The notes under the pieces are model-generated. The model ran no database searches and was not told the origin of the DNA. It worked only from the letters and a program-made list of their open reading frames with translations. The position numbers were made by a program, and so were the translations under genes. From positions 20,646,001-20,710,000 of the forward strand of contig CM114274.1 in NCBI GenBank assembly GCA_050084515.1: 64,000 bases of DNA, read 5' to 3'. The first letter of the stretch is position 1. Each line of letters starts with the position of its first letter. Shown here in pieces: positions 20,178 to 31,940 of the stretch. Source of the stretch: Blasia pusilla (Eukaryota > Marchantiophyta > Marchantiopsida > Blasiales).

Positions 20178-23100
20178 ATGGATAATTATGTTAAGCTCAC
20201 TTGTGGCAGTCATCTGGGGGTCCTTCCTCAATCAGAAATCATTCGACCCCAAGCTCGTGAGTCTTTCATAGCAGTGGATGAAAATTTTCTGTCTGTTCGA
20301 TTTCTTCTCCAAATTGGAACCATCTTTGTATCGAAAGATGTTAGGGTGGACGGTACCGAAGATATAATAGGTGAGACGGTCCAGCCAGTGACCTGAGACC
20401 ATAAAGTATGGAATCTCCGACCTCTAGCAAATGGTCAATACAGAGTTTACGGCATGCCCCTGAATTCGTCTGTTTCCCAAGTAGACGGTCTAGAATTTCC
20501 TAGTGCTCCGAGCTCTACGTTTGCAACTCCAAGCTCTGCAGATCCAACTTTGACTCCAACTTTGCACGCTCGTAACAATGTTGTTCTTCCTAAAGAGATT
20601 CTGGATGTTATCAACCTCAGTGGATCTGTCGGACACCAATCGGGCCCTCTGTCCGCCTACTCGTTCCTCTTTAAGTAGTATCGGCAATAGTTTGCTTTGT
20701 CTAGCCTTGAAAATGTTCAAGCACATTCTTGTCGACATTTAGCCGCCCCATGTACGATGGTAATTGCATTTTTAGTTGCCTCCACTTGCCGCTCTGCTCA
20801 AAAGAAGGATGGAGGACGCTGAAGGGTATGGACGAAAGTCGATTGTCATCGATGGTGCAGGCTTCAACGGACCAATGCTTCCATTCCAGATGGTCCTTGG
20901 ATTGTCTCCCGCTGCCAATGCGTGGGAGCCTTGGAGTGTAGAAGTCCAGCATGCCCGTATCTAGAGCGCAACAGGCGAGTCAATACGTCGCAATTCCCTC
21001 CCACGAATGCAGAAACTCCATACGAGGTCGGTGCCACCATACCGCCGGGAGGCCATCGATGTCCTCATTGTCAGGCATCGCCCTTCTGCGTTGGAGCGTG
21101 TCCTGCATACATATTTTTCATTGTCCACGACTTGGGCTCCATGTCAGAGTATACAAGGCTGGTAGTTCATGTTGGCTCCCACACTCATCCTGTGACCGAT
21201 GCAATTCAAAGACATTTCAAGGAGGATGTGGCGAAGAAAGTAGCCGAGGTCTACAGAAACTCTCCGGGTTCAAAGCCCAGAGTGATCAAGCTCACAACGG
21301 CATCACAAATTTGTGAACAATTCCTTGGAATCCCTGGACAGGGCGAGATCACGGCGGTTGAGGAGAAACAACTCCGGGAAAATCTCGCATTTCTCGCTGA
21401 TCCTGAATGCTTCCGGAATTTGCTACGTCAAATACGAGTTATGGATGGAAAGACGGCTGAAATGGATGCCATCGCCATAATCAAGGCCAACTCCAGATTT
21501 CCATTCATTCAGAGATGGCAGTTCATGGGCCAAGGAGGCGAGGGATCCAGGGCCTATGTCTTCAAAATGTCAACCACAGGTCCGTCAAGTGGCCTCGATC
21601 TTATAGATCGAATGAGGGAAGGGGAAGATCTTTACGGGAGCTGGGTAAGCTTTGATATTTGCTACAGAGTGCTGAACGGATGGTTGACGATGGGTGCTCA
21701 CGTTTATGACCATGTGGAGAAGGGACTCAAAACTATATTTGTCTGTGAAGTAAAGGCAGAAGACGTTGGCAGTTTGAAGATGTGCTAGTTACTCTTATTG
21801 GAGGTGGTGAAGGAAAACAAAAGGCCACCTCCGGAAATTTATGGGTTCATTGCGGACAATGCACAACCTGGGTGGATTGCTATCCGGGAAGTGTTCTAGG
21901 GTGGAGAGGTTCAACCGGAGAGGGAAAGGTCGGATGCTTTCCATTGGCAACAGTTTGTGACCCGCTACACCAAATCTTGCATCAAGGAGAATAAGAGGAT
22001 AGAGCATGTCACTCTACTCCAACGCTGCAAGGACAGCAAAACCTTGAAGCGGGCCATGGAATGCCAAGAAGAACTTCATGGGTGGTGGAGGAAGCATGCG
22101 ATTGAGGGGAAGTACAGAGAGTTGTGCTCTTGGTTGAGTTGGTGGACTGTACGTATGAGACAATGGGGAAACTTCATGCGGCAGGTGAGTTCACTATTTT
22201 GTCTTGTCAAGCTCACGCTGAGAATTGTTTGTAAAGTTGTAGCTTAGGGTGAGAAGCGTGGGAACTATATGGATTTCAAACCCAAGAAACCAAGCAAGCT
22301 GTCGGATGCGACGGGTTGCCTGAGTGTGCAACCCGACGGAAACCGACGGGTTGCCCGAGTGTGCAACCCGACGGAAACCGACGGGTTGCATCCAGATTTT
22401 TGGTGCAACCCGAGTGTGCAACCCGTCGGGACCCGACGGGTCACAGAGTCGTTCATGGGATGCCTCGGCCTTGCAACCCGTCGGGTTCCGACGAGTTGCA
22501 GTAGGTGGGTTTAAGGTTACAACACGTCGGTTTCCGTCGGGTCGTAGAGTCGTTCATGGGATGCCTCGGCCTTGCAACCCGTCGGGTTCCGACGAGTTGC
22601 AGTAGGTGGGTTTAAGGTTACAACACGTCGGTTTCCGTCGGGTCGTAGAGTCGTTCATGGGATGCCTCGGGCCTGCAACCCGTCTGGTTTTGACAGGTCG
22701 CTTATTTCTTTGACTCGTGAGTTATTTTCGTTCCCTTCTAACATTGCCGTTGTTGCAGGGATTGAACGTTCATGAAAATGCCCTCTGCCCCAACACAAGT
22801 GGAGCAGAAAGTGTTCATTCCTCCTGGAGGTCGTCACAAGCATGCCAACGAATTTCACTTGTGGAGGCATGCCAACAAGACCAGGCAAGAGCAATGCTAC
22901 AATCTGCAGCATCCCATATCTTCCTCACAAAAGGCATGACAAAAGGAAAGGGGCCGTCGATCTCGAGCTCTATGTCGTATGTTTGTGAGATCCGGTGATG
23001 AAAAATGTATGTGGAAGCCTTCAAGCGGTGCGTGCGTAGGAACTCCCCTCGAGCAAGACGTACACATTGTTGGGGATATTTGTGGGCGGGTGTCAAGGCG

Positions 23101-24236
23101 TCTCATACTGAGATGGTGGTAGAGCGATCCGAGCGAGACTCGGAGACCGGATAAGTATCTTGACTTCAGCGCGGTGAAGAGGCAAAGATCGAGGAACGAA
23201 TCCGGTGATTGATTTGGATGAGGAAATTACGCCGCCCAGGTATTTGGGGACCCCGGACCCGTCCCAAATCCGTGATGGAGTTACTTCTCCAAAATCAGTG
23301 AATGTTTTATTTCAAAAGCCCTCCGTTGCTGGAAGTTCGCAACATCCTGTCACTGGGGTGGTTCAACAATATGGGATTCCGGTCATGGAGGTGGATTGCA
23401 ACCTAAAACGGTGGCATATATCTCGGAGCAACCCAGGACGTGGACCCACTTGCAGGGCAGGATCTGATGGCATTAGGAGAGCATGCGGCACTTTCCTAAA
23501 TAAGAATTGTACAAGGACTGGATGACCACTGCCTGGGTTTTGGGGACTCAAAACCTTTGATCGTTTCACGAGGACCACGGATCAATTGAAGTACATCTTC
23601 TGCCCAAATGAATCTTGCACTTTCCGGAAGTCTTATCCGGCTGCCATTGGAGCTCCCGGGAATACCCCCACGATTTGGCCCATCGCCGTAGGTACGAACT
23701 CCACTCAAGACGAAGTGGACAATCTTACAAGTGCCGGTTTCAGACTCGTAGACGGGGGAAGTTCGGAGCATGTTCGTATTACAGAGACCTTCGCATTTCG
23801 TATTCAACCCAAGATTAATGTCAACATGTACCTGGAGAAGGTGGATGATCTCAATCCATTATTTCTGTTTGAGTCTAGAAATGGGGTGAAGAGAAACAAA
23901 ATGTGCAGGCCAACGGTGGAGAGAGCAAAGCAAATTGCATCAGCTCGGGAGGCAAAAATGGAGATCATCGCCACGAAAGATGTCTTGAGTGGCAATGGAA
24001 TAGGAAGGATGTATTGGGTCAGGAACAACACTGTAAATTCAAGTGTCACAGGGGTGTATGTGGTGCATATCTGTTGCTTTCCCACATGTTCATGTGATGA
24101 CTTTGTCCAAAGAGAGACAAGTGGCAAAAGAAATTTCCCTTGTAAGCACATGTACTATGTGTTGCTGGTAGTTTTAAGAGAGTCGGAGGTAGGAGTAGGA
24201 ATCCACCAACCAATTCTGTCTCTCAAAGAAGTTTGA
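20178..24236 (+). pseudogene. MULE-A transposase with SWIM zinc finger
   Basis: Starts MDNYVKLTCG. Homologous frames in MULE-B and -C fix the start. A Cys/His cluster at about 21060-21190 (CPHC, C, C, then GSHTH) resembles the WRKY-GCM1-type finger of MULE/FAR1 proteins. The DDE-like core follows: WVSFDICYRVLNGWLTMGAH, then FIADNAQPGW at about 21840-21870. A 574-bp intron (22185-22758, CAG|GTGAGT to GCAG|GG) is conserved in MULE-B. The second exon ends with a SWIM finger, CSCDDF then CKHMYYVLL, near 24085-24165. It cuts and joins element DNA in the nucleus. In-frame stops (for example 20394, 21786) and frameshifts in the 20.7-21.0 kb part make it defective. Confidence 0.85.
22296..22701. repeat. 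Palindrome array A4 with 101-bp tandem repeat (transposase intron)
   Basis: About nine palindromes inside the transposase intron. The block AGAGTCGTTCATGGGATG... begins at 22445, 22546 and 22647, an exact 101-bp period with two nearly identical full units, each holding two palindromes, and a diverged third. Some cores here are GAAAC, GTTTC or GGACC rather than GACTC. Confidence 0.9.
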
Positions 24237-24656
24237 AGTATTTTAAACAAACCACTTTGAGGATGCAAAATGAGGTTTTAGATTGTACTTTTATTTTTTT
24301 CTCAACCTTCACTTCGAGCTTGAACTCTATTTAGCCCCGGGAAAATGACAGATTTTTTCCAGACCTTGGATGGAAAAAGTGATTGGTTCCACACTTATGA
24401 TTCCACTGATTTTTCAGTTTTCTAAATTTTGTGCAATTTGCAACTCGTCGGACTCAGAGGGGTTGCCAAAATATGGAAGAGGAAAAACCAACTGTGGAAT
24501 TGCTTAATATATGAACAAAAAAGTGCAAAAAATTTCAAACAAAAATTTTCCTCTCTTCAACCCAACGGAAACTCTCTTAAAAAAAAAGTATCTATTTCCG
24601 TTGACCCTAGTTTCCTCTCTCCTCTCTCCTCTCTTCCTCTCCTCTTACCGCACCTC
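24237..24656. other. MULE-A 3' flank and right terminus
   Basis: Noncoding. One palindrome remains at 24440-24466, at the same position relative to the transposase stop as 32829-32854 in MULE-B and 56211-56236 in MULE-C. The right end is a CTCTCC-rich tract ending CTTACCGCACCTC. Confidence 0.6.
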
Positions 24657-25080
24657 TAAACTTTGGATCTCGATCGGACACAATGCTCCTAGGCAATCCG
24701 TGAGCTCGCCACCAACCATCCAGGAACAGTCGGGAAGTCGTGTAAGCCGTCGCAGACTCTCTCGTCGGCACAAACCTCCCCAACTTGCTAAACCAATCAA
24801 CTTTCACAAGTATAGCATTGTATCCCTCAGATTCCGGAAGTCTCGTAATGAAATCCATGCTAATGCTTTGCAAGGGTCCCTCCGGGATTGGAAAAGGATG
24901 AAGTAAGCCTTGTTTCTTTGCATAAGAAACTCGGTTTGCCTGACAGGTCACGCAGGTTTTCACATATTGAGCAACATCTTCCTTCATGTTGGGCCAGAAT
25001 AACCTTTTGGCCAAAACAGCAAGAGTGGATTTCTCCCCTTTGTGTCCTGCCAAAGGTCCATCATGACATTCCACAAACAC
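24657..25080 (-). pseudogene. Gypsy-1 integrase, N-terminal half
   Basis: The HHCC zinc-binding part is present (VECHDGPLAGHKG, then VKTCVTCQANR with both Cys). The start of the catalytic core follows, with MDFITRLPES (first Asp) and VSDRDPKF (second Asp), where MULE-A interrupts. Downstream half at 11534-12051. All zinc ligands are kept here, unlike gypsy-2 where the first Cys of the pair is Tyr. Confidence 0.9.
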
Positions 25081-26480
25081 CTTGGTCTATAGCTTGCCTT
25101 GGCCTACATAGATCTTGCTCTGCTTAAACCTTAGCAAGCCGTGTCTCAAACTTAGATTGGCCACCTTCTCGCCCCGCTTTAACTTCCTAAGGTATTCCCT
25201 CACTTGCGCATCCTTCATGTATCCTTCCCGAATCCTTCTTTTCAGGTTTGTTTCATTACGGAACATTGCTCTCAACACTTGTGTCATCGATGGCATATGC
25301 TCATCCCTGCGACTTAACTCATTTGGAATGACATTGTCTTTCCCCGACTTGTGGATTAGCTCCACATTCGTCAAACACCAAGGTATAATGCCATCGAAGT
25401 TTCTTTGGTATTACGCGATCCTGGGTCTCAAAATACTTGAGCGATATATTATCGGTGAATACTCGAGTCTTGTGAAGTCCCAAATAGTGACGCCACTTCC
25501 TCAAGCAGTGATCCACCGTGAACAACTCTTTCTCATGAGTGGGCCATCTCCTTTTGGTGTTGCTAAGCTTCTTGCTCTCGTATGCTACCGGTCTTCCTTT
25601 TTGCACCAACATTCCTGCAATCGCGAAATCACTAGCATCCGTATGCACCTCGAACGGTTGGTCAAACTCCGACAGCTTCAGAACTGGTTCCTGCGAGAGG
25701 ATCTCTTTGACTCGGTTGAACGCTTTATCCACTTCCTTGGTCCATGTAGTGTTGGAAAACTTTGCAGTCCAATCCGTGAGAGGTTTCACTATTCCCGAAA
25801 GTTCTTCACGTATGTCCGGTAAAACTGGACCGCTCCGATGAACCTACTCATCCCCTTCACCCTGGAAGGCGGTTCCCATTCGGCAATTGCACTCACCTTC
25901 TCCATGTCTGGACTCACTCCATCTGCGCTAACCACATGCCCCAAGAACCTGATCTTCGTCAAACCGAACTCACTCTTATCCGTATTTGCATACAGCTTGT
26001 TCACCTTGAGTTTCTCAAACACCGTCTTCAAATGTCGAGCGTGCTCCTCTAGTTTTTTCGAATAGATGAGTATGTCATCAATATAGACGATCACAAACTC
26101 ATCCGTCTCCTTATGAAAGATGGAGTTCATCAAAGTGGTGAATGTCGAAGGTGAATTACAAAGACCGAAAGGCATAACCACAAACTCAAACGAACCGTAT
26201 CTCGTTCTACACGCAGTCTTCTCTACATCCGCTTCGGCAATCCGAATATGATAATATCCTGATTTTAGGTCAATCTGGCTGAAACACTTGGCACCGACAA
26301 TCAATCAAAGAGGTCATCCATCCTTGGGAGAGGATAGTTGTTCCTTACCGTCACTTTATTTAGCACCCGATAATCAACAAAGAGTCTCAACTTCCCATCC
26401 TTCTTCTTCATAAAGAGGACGGGCGCCCCATAAGGTGACTTGCTAGTTCGGATGTAACCCCTCTCTAGGAGTTCACCCAA
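25081..26480 (-). pseudogene. Gypsy-1 reverse transcriptase and RNase H
   Basis: In minus order: [18 protein letters not shown] and [13 protein letters not shown] near 26470-26330, then IDLKSGYYHIRI (motif A), VVMPFGLCNSPSTF (motif B), and IVYIDDILIYSKK with the YIDD catalytic box near 26075-26095. The connection and RNase H follow (VHTDASDFAIAGMLVQKGRP, then HEKELFTVDHCLRKWRHYL). Stops or frame breaks occur near 26480, 26300, 25790 and 25318. The enzyme copies element RNA into DNA in the cytoplasmic particle. Confidence 0.9.
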
Positions 26481-27689
26481 CTATTTCTTCAACTCATCAA
26501 GTTCCTCTTGATTCAACCTATATGGTGCTTTTGAAGGTGGTTGAGATCCGGGTATCACCTCAATCTTATGATCAACCGCCCTATGTGGTGGCAACTCAAT
26601 CGGAAGCTCCTTAGTCAACACATCTCCAAATTCTTTCACAACTCTCTTGAGTGTTTCAGGGATTCCCCTTGAAGCTGAGTTATGATCTTTGCGTCTCGCG
26701 CTTGCATCATCCTCTACTTGTCTCATCAAGCAAAGGATTCCTTCCTCCAACTCGGCCAAACTCGTCCTCGTGATGGCGTTCACCAACTCCGTCTTCCTAG
26801 GAACCTCACGAACCAATCTGACGTCCGTCCATTTGCCGTTAACCAAGATGCTCAACCTTAAAGGTCTTCGCCTTAGTTCCACCTCATACGCATCCAAGAA
26901 AGTGTTCCCCAAGACTCCGTTGATTCCGTCCATGTCGCAAACTATGAAATTCTCCTTCAACTCAAATACTCCGCATCCCACAACTAGCCCTAAAAGCAGA
27001 TCTGAAATCTGGTGGGACTTGCCTCCCGCGAATCCTACCCTAATGGGTTTGTCCGCCTTGGTGGTTGGCAATCCCAATGTTTTCACCATTCTCGGACTTA
27101 AGAATGAGTGTAAAGCACCTATATCAACGAGCAACATCACATCGTGATTAGCGATCCTGGATCCTAGGTAAACCAAACTAGGCGTTCTCTTGGTGACTTG
27201 GAGAGATGTATCTAGATCTCCCGCCGATAAGTGCTTAGCAGCAAACGCAATCATACTTGGTTTACTAACCTTGGGCCTAACACATTCCTTAGCCATATGC
27301 CGAGGTTTGCCACAATTGTAGCAAATCACTTTGGCATTCGTTGACTTCGTGAACGGCGGCCCTCTTGGCTTTGCGTTGAGTTCCACTCGTTTCGCTGTTG
27401 GGGCAAGAGACCCTCCGTGGTCGCACTCACCCCCATTCCAAACCCTCTTGGATGTCCCTTTGTTTTTTGGTAACTTAGAAAAACTTTTTGGCTCAAAGGG
27501 TTTCTGGTGTTGGACTTCATCGTCCCCAATCCGCCCTGCTAGCCTCAAAAGATCTGCGCACGTCTTTGGGATGTGAGGCATACGAAAGCGGGCCTTTTTG
27601 GTGCTCGGTTTGAGTCCACTTAAGAAGATCACCTTTTTCGTATGTTCATCCATGGAAAGTGCACTCATGAGTGCACTAAACTCTTGCAC
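26481..27689 (-). pseudogene. Gypsy-1 gag end, CCHC knuckle and protease
   Basis: A 402-codon open stretch. It runs from late gag (KARFRMPHIPKTCADLLRLA) through an intact zinc knuckle CYNCGKPRHMAKEC (about 27288-27329) to the aspartic protease and the start of RT (ELPPHRAVDHKIEVIPGS). The protease active site reads LLVDIGALHSF where DTGAS is expected, and a Thr-to-Ile change at the catalytic triad should abolish activity. Gypsy-2 keeps DTGAS but has lost a knuckle Cys. Confidence 0.9.
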
Positions 27690-29320
27690 ATAAGCGCCAA
27701 GGGATCAACTCTTGCGCAAACTCACAACCTCCATGCCATCGCGATACTCCTGATATTCCGGAGTGAATCGGTTCCCAATCAACTCCTTGAAATCTTCCCA
27801 ACTCAACATTTTCCCACGGCCAAGATGTTCTTTACGGTGAGCCATCCACCAATGGAGAGCGTGATCCTTGAGAAACGTGACCGCTACAGTCACCTTGCTT
27901 GTTCATCTGCCTTTTGCACTTCAAAATAAAGTTCGAGTTCCCTTAGAAACTTGCTCACTTTCCGAGAACGCCACATTCCTGTGAATAGCATTGGCAAATT
28001 TGTCTTACAAAGCTTCTTGCCGGAACTAGAGGCTCCATTTGACTTGAATTCCATTATCACCTTGCTCTATTCGGCCATGTGTGTCGCGACCCTCATGACC
28101 AAACAAGTGCCAAGCGGAACATCGGAACATTAGCGGGCTCACGCTAAGATGGTTTGTGCGTTGGAGTTGTCTCAAAGAGGAGACAAGAGATGAGACGCGA
28201 GCGAGGAGTCGCGTTTCAGGTGTTATGGTCGCGACTGAGAAACCTGGACCAAACGCGGAATGAGACTTGAAAGAAGTCGAGTCTAGGAAGTGGGTTGCCA
28301 AAAGGAAGATCCGGATTTGGAACGCCACTAGCGTTTGAGAGTTTCCGACTGTATTTATGGCCATAAATTTTAGCTCCAAGATGCGTTTGGAGCAAATAAG
28401 AGTGCGTTGGAAAGATTTTGGAGAGCCGGTCCAAACGCACCAAAGATCGCTGCAAACGCATAAGCAGCGGCCGAGATACGACTCGAAAACGACTGTAAGT
28501 GGAGTCGGGTTGAGAACCACAATGAAGGGCCCGACCCTCTTTTCCCAAAGGGGAGGGGTTATTGGAGAACCCCAGAAGTACTAGTAAGGGGGAAGGTCTC
28601 CGAGAGTGCTTGGAACCCAAACCCCACTTTGGGCGCCGCGGGGCGGCTCAAGGGCATGGAACGGAATGCGAGTTTGGGCGTTGGGTTGGAAAACCTGCGC
28701 CAAGTCCATTGAGGCGATTTTAGACATCCCTCTTGGATTTCCCACCGCGACTCAATTACTTGGGTCTCGGTTCGGAACTCACCCGAGGACCGTTGAACAG
28801 TTGGGATCGCTAGGCGCGCAAGGGCCGTTTCAGATCCCTGGACTAACCAGGAAGTCTGTTCCAAGTCTTGAAGGACTTGCCATGTTTTGGAAGCTAGGAA
28901 CTAAGGAAGGTTGAGCCTGATGAGACGCCGAGTTGAAGACTTGGTGGGTTGGAACGCTGGTCGGCCCAGACCCGACTAACGAGAGGGCGTGTTTGGGTGC
29001 AGATCGGCGATGAGTTCATGACCTACTGAACGCACGCTTCCGCAACACTAAAGATTGACGTTCAAGGAGAGTAGGGGCGCGACAATGTGGTCCGCCATCA
29101 CCTTCATCAATCCCATCATTTGAATAGAAAAGGTCGGATCGTTTGAGTTTTGAACCGAAGGTCCCGTGGAAAGATTTTTGGTTGGAACGTCCTCATGTCT
29201 GGGACTCGGCACTTTGAGAGTCGCAATTTCCACCTCTGGCTCTCGGTCCGTCATTGATTCGTCTCTTGGCTTTTTTTCTTTGACTCGCGGTTTCCTCGGT
29301 TCTTTGCCCTTGGTCGCCAT
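27690..29320 (-). pseudogene. gag: Gypsy-1 gag, split by a solo LTR
   Basis: Minus-strand start MATKGKEPRKPRVKEKKPRD at 29320, matched in gypsy-2 at about 38268. The frame runs to 29085, is interrupted by a solo LTR, and resumes below 28077 with the gag core (VTVAVTFLKDHALHWWMAH, then WEDFKELIGNRFTPEYQE). Stops lie near 28069 and 27705. A basic N-terminus and helical core are typical of chromovirus gag. Confidence 0.8.
28082..29084 (+). repeat. Solo LTR of the gypsy-1 family inside gypsy-1 gag
   Basis: 1003 bp starting TGTCGCGACCCTCAT and ending GGGGCGCGACA, with a perfect ATGTG duplication (28077-28081, 29085-29089). It is in the opposite orientation to its host. Formed when a full element recombined between its LTRs after inserting into a relative. 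Confidence 0.92.
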
Positions 29321-29455
29321 TTGCGAGTCTTCGCTTTCTCAGATCTCCTCCTCGCCTCTTGCGTTCCTCCTCAAGCGTCGCGGTCTTCCGGCTACCTTGA
29401 GTTCTTCCCAAATGTCCAGATCTTCTACGACCCAAAGTTCATGCTCATCTAAGAT

Positions 29456-29471
29456 TTGCTCTGATACAACT
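29456..29471 (-). promoter_or_regulatory. Gypsy-1 primer-binding site
   Basis: Minus-strand GTTGTATCAGAGCA directly after the 5' LTR end, matching the initiator Met-tRNA primer site pattern TGGTATCAGAGC apart from the first bases. Confidence 0.75.
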
Positions 29472-30491
29472 TGTCGTGCGCCTACTCTCCTTAAACGTTA
29501 ATCTTGTTTGTTGCGTTCCGTAGGTCACACTCTCAACGGTGATCTGCATCCAAACACGCACTCCAGTTAGTCGGGTCTTGGATCAATCAGTGGGCTAACT
29601 TCCGAGTTCTGGTCTCGGACTCTCATCAAGCTCAACCTTCCTAGTTTCGCGGTTTACAACACGGGCAAGTCTCGAAAGATTTGGGACACACTTTCTGATC
29701 GGTTTAGAAACCTGAAATGGCGTTTCGTGCTTGGCAATTCCAACTATCCAATGGACATCCAATGAGTTCCTCACCAAGACTTGCACAAAGTGAATCTTGG
29801 GTTGGAATCCAAGTGTGGCGTACAAAGTCCACTCCCTTGGATCAGGTTTGGGTTTCGTGTTCCAACGCCAAACTCCCGTTCCATCCCGTGCCTCTGAAAT
29901 GCCGTTTGGTGCCCAAAGTGGGGATTCATGTTTCAAGACATCTCAGAGAAACTCCTCCCTTACTAGTACTTCTGGGGATCTCTAGGGGCCCCCTACATTT
30001 AGGGAAAGACACCCGGGCCTCTCCAATTGGCCCTCAACCCGATTGCTCTCTCAGCCGTTTTTGGCCAATATCTCAGCCTATACTTATGCGTTTGCTAAGA
30101 TCTTTAGTGCGTTGGAAGCGTCTCAACATAAGCTTTCCAACACACTCTTATTTGTCTTGAACGCATCTTGGAGCTCAACGTTATGGTCCTAAACATAGTC
30201 AGATTCTCCCAAACGCTAGTCATGTTCCAAATTGGTTCTCACCTCTTTGGCAACCAACCTCCCAAGACTCAACTCATCTCAAGTCTTGGCTCGCATTTGG
30301 TCTAGGTTTCCTGGTTGCGACCACTAACACATGAAACGCACAACTCTGTTCCGCGTTTTGTCTCTTAGACTTTTCCAATAGACCTTTCCAAACGCCTCTC
30401 CAAAGCGCAAACCTCGCAGGGTGAGTTCACTTGAGTTCTGGTGTTTTGCTTGGCGCCTATTTGGTATTGTTTAGTTATGAGGGTCACGACA
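29472..30491 (-). repeat. Gypsy-1 5' LTR
   Basis: 1020 bp with TGTCG/CGACA ends, the same length as the partner at 8187-9206. It is followed on the minus strand by the primer-binding site and preceded by the ATATG target repeat at 30492-30496. Confidence 0.93.
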
Positions 30492-30609
30492 ATATGGCTC
30501 CAAATGAGCCAAATTGAAGGGGAAACCTGCTCTCTCACGTTTCGCGGGGCCTCAGCAAGTCATCATTGACCTTCTAAGCCTGTCCTCCACTACTCACGAA
30601 GGCGCTCTA

Positions 30610-31940
30610 CTAGATCTCACTGATCTATCCTAAAAGACGTGACATAGATGATTCTTTCCTGAACAAGGACTTGTTTCAAATCAGCGAGGATAAGTTACAA
30701 AATTCTTTGTACAAGGATATTATTCGATTCCTCTTAACCCTACAATTACCTACGCCGATGAGGGCAGAAGAGAAGGCAGTGTTTCTGCAAAAAATAAGAC
30801 CCTATGAGATATGTCAAGATGTCTTGTTTAAACTAGGGGCCGATGAAGAATATCTTCGGTGCTTGGAAATGGACAAGGTATCCCGCATTATTGTAGCCAT
30901 GCATTCAGAAGATGCAATGGGGGCATTACGCCGTAGAGAACACAATGAAAAAGATCTAAACTTACATCTGACTGGTCACTAGTCCCAATACTTCCACTAG
31001 CCTCCTTTGAGAAGTGGGGAATTAACTTTGTAGGACCTATTTCTCCGGCTACCCGCCCCACTCGGCATAAGTATATTCTCATAGCAACCGATTACTGCAC
31101 CAAAATGGTCGAAGCAATAGCAACGCGGAAGGATGATAGTGAAGCAATAGCAAAAATTCTATATGAGGTGATCATCACCCGATACGGTTGCCTATTGGAG
31201 CTAGTCAGTGACTGAGGAACCCATTTTCTCAATCAAACCATTTTGGCTTTGATGGACCACTTCTTGATCAAGCATCGGAAGACAACCCCCTACAATCCGA
31301 AAGTAAATGGTCTTACTGGAAAGTCCAATGGATTGATTTTTTGAATCCTAAACTAACTAACGGTGACATGTTTGTATGATTGGGACATGAAGATTCCTTG
31401 TGGTAGTTACCTTCTCTGTGGTTCGATACGCCGCACTTTGGGCGTATCGAACCACACAGAAGATAACTACTGATATACCCCCTTTTTCTTATATACGGTG
31501 TACATCCGTTGATCCCAATTGAATGGGATCTTCCTACTTATCGAATCTTGGAGGCTGAACGGAATGACACAACTCAACCCATGCTAGATAACAGGAGCAA
31601 GGACTTGGTGGCCTTGGAAGAGGCACAACATCTTGCATTGAAGCATAAAAAGAGGGTCCAATCCAAACGAAAACAACGCTGCAATAAACATCTTTGCCCT
31701 CAATCCATTAGTACATCATGAACAGGAGACTTGATGTTGCTATAGAATAATCGATGTCTGAAGTTTTAGGGAAGCTTAAATTGAATTGGATGGGACCTTA
31801 CAAAGTGTGTGAGATCTTTGAAAATGGATCCTTGCAGTTGGAAACTCTAGAAGTGAGTCATTACCAACACGGGTCAATGACATGCATGTACAAAGATACC
31901 ATGTGGCAGAAGCATACCCCATTTTAAAGTCTGAGGGAGG
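30610..31940 (+). pseudogene. Older Ty3/gypsy integrase to pol end
   Basis: A frame at 30671-30979 carries the region before the integrase zinc domain (EKAVFLQKIRPYEICQDVLF), then jumps to WGINFVGPISPATRPTRHKY, YILIATDYCTKMVEAIATR, LLELVSD and HFLIKHRKTTPYNPKVNG, the integrase core with a lost or altered zinc domain. After a fold-back at 31403-31470 come AYRTTQKITT, PIEWDLPTYRILEAERND and, near 31800-31940, the typical end MGPYKV then MHVQRYHVAEAYPILKSEGG. Many stops. It carries no trace of a chromodomain and belongs to a different lineage from gypsy-1 and -2. Confidence 0.8.
31403..31470. repeat. 30-bp fold-back in integrase coding sequence
   Basis: Arms 31403-31432 and 31441-31470 are reverse complements at 28 of 30 positions around an 8-nt loop (GCACTTTG). 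The right arm is the normal coding sequence (WAYRTTQKITT). The left arm is an inverted extra copy of it, inserted just upstream. Confidence 0.9.

Larger units (their letters stand above)
12061..24656 (+). mobile_element. MULE-A, two-gene Mutator-like element (12.6 kb)
   Basis: Inserted in the gypsy-1 integrase. The 9-bp target duplication is TAAACTTCG (12052-12060) and TAAACTTTG (24657-24665), one mismatch, as expected for Mutator-like elements. The right end read inward is GAGGTGCGGTAAGAGGAGAG; a near copy opens MULE-B at 32615. The left end is only weakly similar (purine-rich AGAGTAAGAGAGGAGAG), so the terminal inverted repeats have diverged. Cargo: a ParB-like/methyltransferase-like gene on the minus strand and a SWIM-finger transposase on the plus strand, diverging from about 19.0-20.2 kb. 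Arrays of one palindrome fill the noncoding parts. A KDZ/Zisupton assignment cannot be fully excluded, but the 9-bp duplication and Zn-finger pattern favour a MULE. Confidence 0.85.
8187..30491 (-). mobile_element. Gypsy-1 chromovirus with nested insertions
   Basis: Ty3/gypsy element on the minus strand. It has 1020-bp LTRs at 29472-30491 (5') and 8187-9206 (3') and a perfect 5-bp target duplication ATATG at 8182-8186 and 30492-30496. Minus-strand order is primer site, gag, CCHC knuckle, protease, reverse transcriptase, RNase H, integrase, chromodomain, 3' LTR. Insertions at 28082-29084, 12061-24656 and 10254-11529 split it. Removing them leaves about 7.4 kb, a normal chromovirus size. Coding frames carry stops, so it is not autonomous. 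Confidence 0.92.

Noticed and set aside
24607-25080. A single ORF crossing 24657
   Set aside because: It runs from gypsy-1 integrase into the MULE-A terminus; the last ~17 residues are MULE end sequence, so it is a junction artefact.
25115-25822. 235-codon plus-strand ORF
   Set aside because: Shadow of the minus-strand gypsy-1 RNase H/integrase region, which has clear motifs.
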